Shown here piece by piece: positions 61,439-64,000 of a DNA stretch of 64,000 nt; position 1 is the first letter of the stretch, and each line of letters begins with the position of its first letter. The notes under the pieces were generated by a model. That model saw only the letters and a list, made by a program, of their open reading frames with translations, did not search any database and had not been told where the DNA came from. A program made the position numbers and the translations under genes. Origin of the DNA: Trichinella spiralis (lineage: Eukaryota; Nematoda; Enoplea; Trichinellida; Trichinellidae); the NCBI GenBank assembly GCA_000181795.3, contig CM012954.1:13345630-13409629 (forward strand), in the 5' to 3' direction.

Positions 61439-62887
61439 GGACCACCGACAAACAACAATGGTCACTTACAAACCAGATATACAGTAAAATTATTAAATAC
61501 AAATGTGCAGGTACAACTAAAAAAACAAGCAAGACAATATTGATATGAGCAATCGTTTATAAGTAATGAATAACTAATTCAGAAATTTTATTCCTTAAAT
61601 TAAAATATTTTCTTAAATGTAATGCAGAGCATCATATCCAATTCAACCGTATGAACTTTACTTGATTGAAATGCAATATCATTTTATTAAAGTAGTAAAA
61701 TTGTTTTTTTATTTCAAGAATGTTTCAGATAATTATTATTATTTGTTATGTTGTTCTATTTTTAACAAAAAATCAAATAAAATTTAGAAATTAGTAAAAT
61801 TTGTTCCATTATAAAAATTATACTTAAATGAGCTATACTGTAGTTGTTGCCCTTTTTCTCGATGTTTGTTTCAGTTTATTCGTTAGTGAAAATTCAATTT
61901 ATTGCTATTAAACATTAGATTTCAACGTAGAGGAATGTATTAAATTCTTTGAAATGTTTAACGCAACTGAATCCACAGAACATTTTTAAAAGAAGAATCT
62001 TTCAGATATACTGTATGATGTTTTTTTTGTATTCGGTTTGTGAATTGTAATAAATATTTTTTGTGGTGTGTGTGAATGAGTAATTTTAAACGGGAAATTT
62101 TTAAACGAGTAAAAATTGTCATCGAAATATTCTTAATTGATTGAGATGTTCAAGTGTTGGGTGGGCAAGTTGTGAAAAAATGAAAAAAATTATTGTAGTG
62201 CATAATACTGTCGCAAGTTGACTGTCAATTTTCGTGAAGTATCCGCAAAAATAATTTCACAGCGTGATTGAAACGATATTAAATATTTAATCGCTGAGTT
62301 ATTTTAAATTTTACGAGGTTGTTTGGCTTCCGTAACTGTAAAACTAGTTTAATAATTTTCATGGGCCCTGATCAACCTGATTGACAGCATAACGTTTTGT
62401 AGAACTGGTCGAAAGCATGCTTCGATTAGAATGTTACACATTGGAATGTAAAATTAACTGTCCATCAGTTAGTGTTGTTAATTTGATTTTGTTAAGCTGT
62501 CGTCTGTCGTGTTTGATTTTATTTAATTTAAACATGATTTCCGATTATCATTGTTTTTGTTGACTTTTTGTTTTACAACTTTCAGTTGTTTGTTTGTCAA
62601 TTGGGAATAAATTTCACAAAGAAGAAGAAAACGTTACGTCACCGGATCAAAATTGTAATCTTTAACCTTAACAATGCTTGTCCACCAGTGAATATTTTCA
62701 TTCCATGTAAGACGTCCATTTGTTTTGTTTTTATCATTTTGAAACAATGTCCGAATGACAGAATCTCGTAATTCTTATCTAAACTATGCAGCTGCTGCTT
62801 GTGTAAATTTCGAAATTTGATCATTTCTGAAATCATATAGGCGATATTGTTTTGTTGTAGGAACGTTTACAACAGTCGAGTCGATCG
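61439..62887. other. Divergent promoter region between Na,K-ATPase beta and CTR1
   Basis: This 1.4-kb AT-rich spacer has start codons of two membrane-transport genes pointing away from each other. No other gene was recognised. Confidence 0.5.
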
Positions 62888-63657
62888 ATGAATTACTCCC
62901 ACGCACGTAAGAGAAAGCGAATTTTTAATTATTCGACTTTTCATTTGTTGTCATTACTGTTGTTCATCGGATGTAGATCATTTGGACCATGGAAACGACG
63001 ATAGTCACGACATGCCGATGATGATGATGTCGATGTCCTTTCACGGCGGTGTAAATGAAGTGATATTGTTCAGTTTTTGGAAAATCACCACACTCGGAGG
63101 TTGTTGTTCTTGTATATTATACTATACTTTCCACCAACAAACAGTTCTCTTCTGTAGGTTTGCTAGGATCGATTGTCGGCATCTTTTTGTTGGCTATACT
63201 GTACGAAGGTTTGAAAGCGATGCGAGAGACGATGCTTGAAAATGCACTTGTGGAGCAAAATCTGCGGAAAAAAAATGGAACCGTCATCGACCACGCCGAC
63301 AACTGCCGCCAAGGTATCGGAGAGACGAGCCAGAATCAAACTAGTGACATCGAGCTGTTCACGTTGAAATCCACAAGACACAGGTATTGGAAGAATCCGG
63401 TGGCGTTTTTCAAGCCCCAACAACAACAACAACAACAGTCAAAATTGGCTTTCAGGTTGAAACCATTTTCCACGGCCCACATCATCCAATCCACGTTGCA
63501 CATGATTCAACTGTTCTTCTCCTACATGCTCATGCTTGTTGTCATGACTTACAATATTTGGCTACTTTTGGCCGTGATCGTCGGATGCGGTGTTGGTCAT
63601 TTGTTGTTTGGCTGGCGTCGAATCACCAAAATCGAAACTTGCGAACATTGTCATTGA
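62888..63657 (+). CDS. SLC31A1: CTR1-type high-affinity copper transporter (three exons)
   Basis: CTR1 trimers import Cu(I) across the plasma membrane. Exons 62888-62906, 62977-63099 and 63158-63657 join in phase to give 213 residues. The short extracellular N-terminus is His/Met-rich (MNYSHAHHLDHG, then MPMMMMSMSFHGG), typical copper-collecting motifs. Three membrane spans follow: VILFSFWKITTLGGLLGSIV (with LLAILYEGLKAMRE at its exit), then after a cytosolic loop with a seven-glutamine run, FSYMLMLVVMTYN carrying the MxxxM copper-binding motif. Last comes WLLLAVIVGCGVGHLLFGW with the helix-packing small-residue motif. The protein ends EHCH, matching the HCH copper-release tail of CTR1. The second intron begins with an unusual donor (GTTGTT). 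Confidence 0.95.
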
Positions 63658-63742
63658 AATTTTTTCAAAAACAAAACAACACCAATAATAATAAGTTTAC
63701 AATCCGAATATGTTTCACTTTGTGCAAAGAAAAAAACAGCAA

Positions 63743-63748
63743 AATAAA
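63743..63748 (+). terminator. Poly(A) signal AATAAA of the copper transporter gene
   Basis: AATAAA lies 86 nt past the CTR1 stop codon, a normal distance for a cleavage and polyadenylation signal. Confidence 0.6.
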
Positions 63749-64000
63749 TTTATTTATAACATTTTGAACACTTTATAAAGCACTAATATCTATCTGTTAT
63801 TTTTTCAATATTATTGGAAATGTTTACTTCTTGTTCAACATGGTTTAAAAAAAAACTACTTTTTCTCAATTTTTCTCCTTTCTTGATTCTATTCGAACAA
63901 CAACAACATCCTACAACAAAAACAAACCGTACAAAATTATCATCGCAACAAACAAAAATGACCTTTTTATCATTCGATTTGAGCTTATTATCTTTATTGT

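Overview
The window is AT-rich animal nuclear DNA. The genes are split by mostly short, AT-rich introns ending in TTTCAG-like acceptors, and the gene set is strictly metazoan: an ADAMTS protease, a Na,K-ATPase beta subunit, a Ral GTPase-activating protein subunit and a MAP4K kinase. Compact genes, short introns and closely spaced same-strand genes suggest a nematode-like invertebrate with a small genome. That placement is inference. I see no virus-like element, no CRISPR array and no bacterial feature.

Positions 1-5,800 are gene-poor. They hold a possible 3' end of an unidentified gene and a tandem array with an exact 996-bp spacing between three conserved 144-bp cores. The cores look like structured small-RNA genes and could be spliced-leader RNAs. 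From about 5.8 to 43 kb every recognised gene lies on the minus strand. In transcription order from the right they are a MAP4K3/5-type kinase, a degenerate short-chain dehydrogenase (SDR), RALGAPB, the decapping enzyme DCP2, the deubiquitinase OTUD5, the cohesin-release factor WAPL, the K63-specific deubiquitinase STAMBP (AMSH) and the DNA-damage sensor XPC/Rad4. WAPL-STAMBP-XPC and RALGAPB-DCP2 are separated by only about 270-375 bp and may be co-transcribed.

From 45.8 kb the strands alternate: an intact membrane-anchored SDR (+), ribosomal protein L19 (-), a membrane-anchored ADAMTS with about 14 thrombospondin repeats (+), a Na,K-ATPase beta subunit (-) and a CTR1-type copper transporter (+). 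The last two are divergently transcribed from a shared 1.4-kb spacer.

Most genes are housekeeping or signalling genes with no single shared pathway. The items most worth a second look are the 996-bp array, the SDR that has lost its catalytic Tyr and Lys, the operon-like spacings, and the DCP2 tail shaped by one triplet repeat read in two frames. Gene ends are taken from the sequence. Exon boundaries are stated only where I traced donor, acceptor and reading phase by hand; otherwise the span includes introns.
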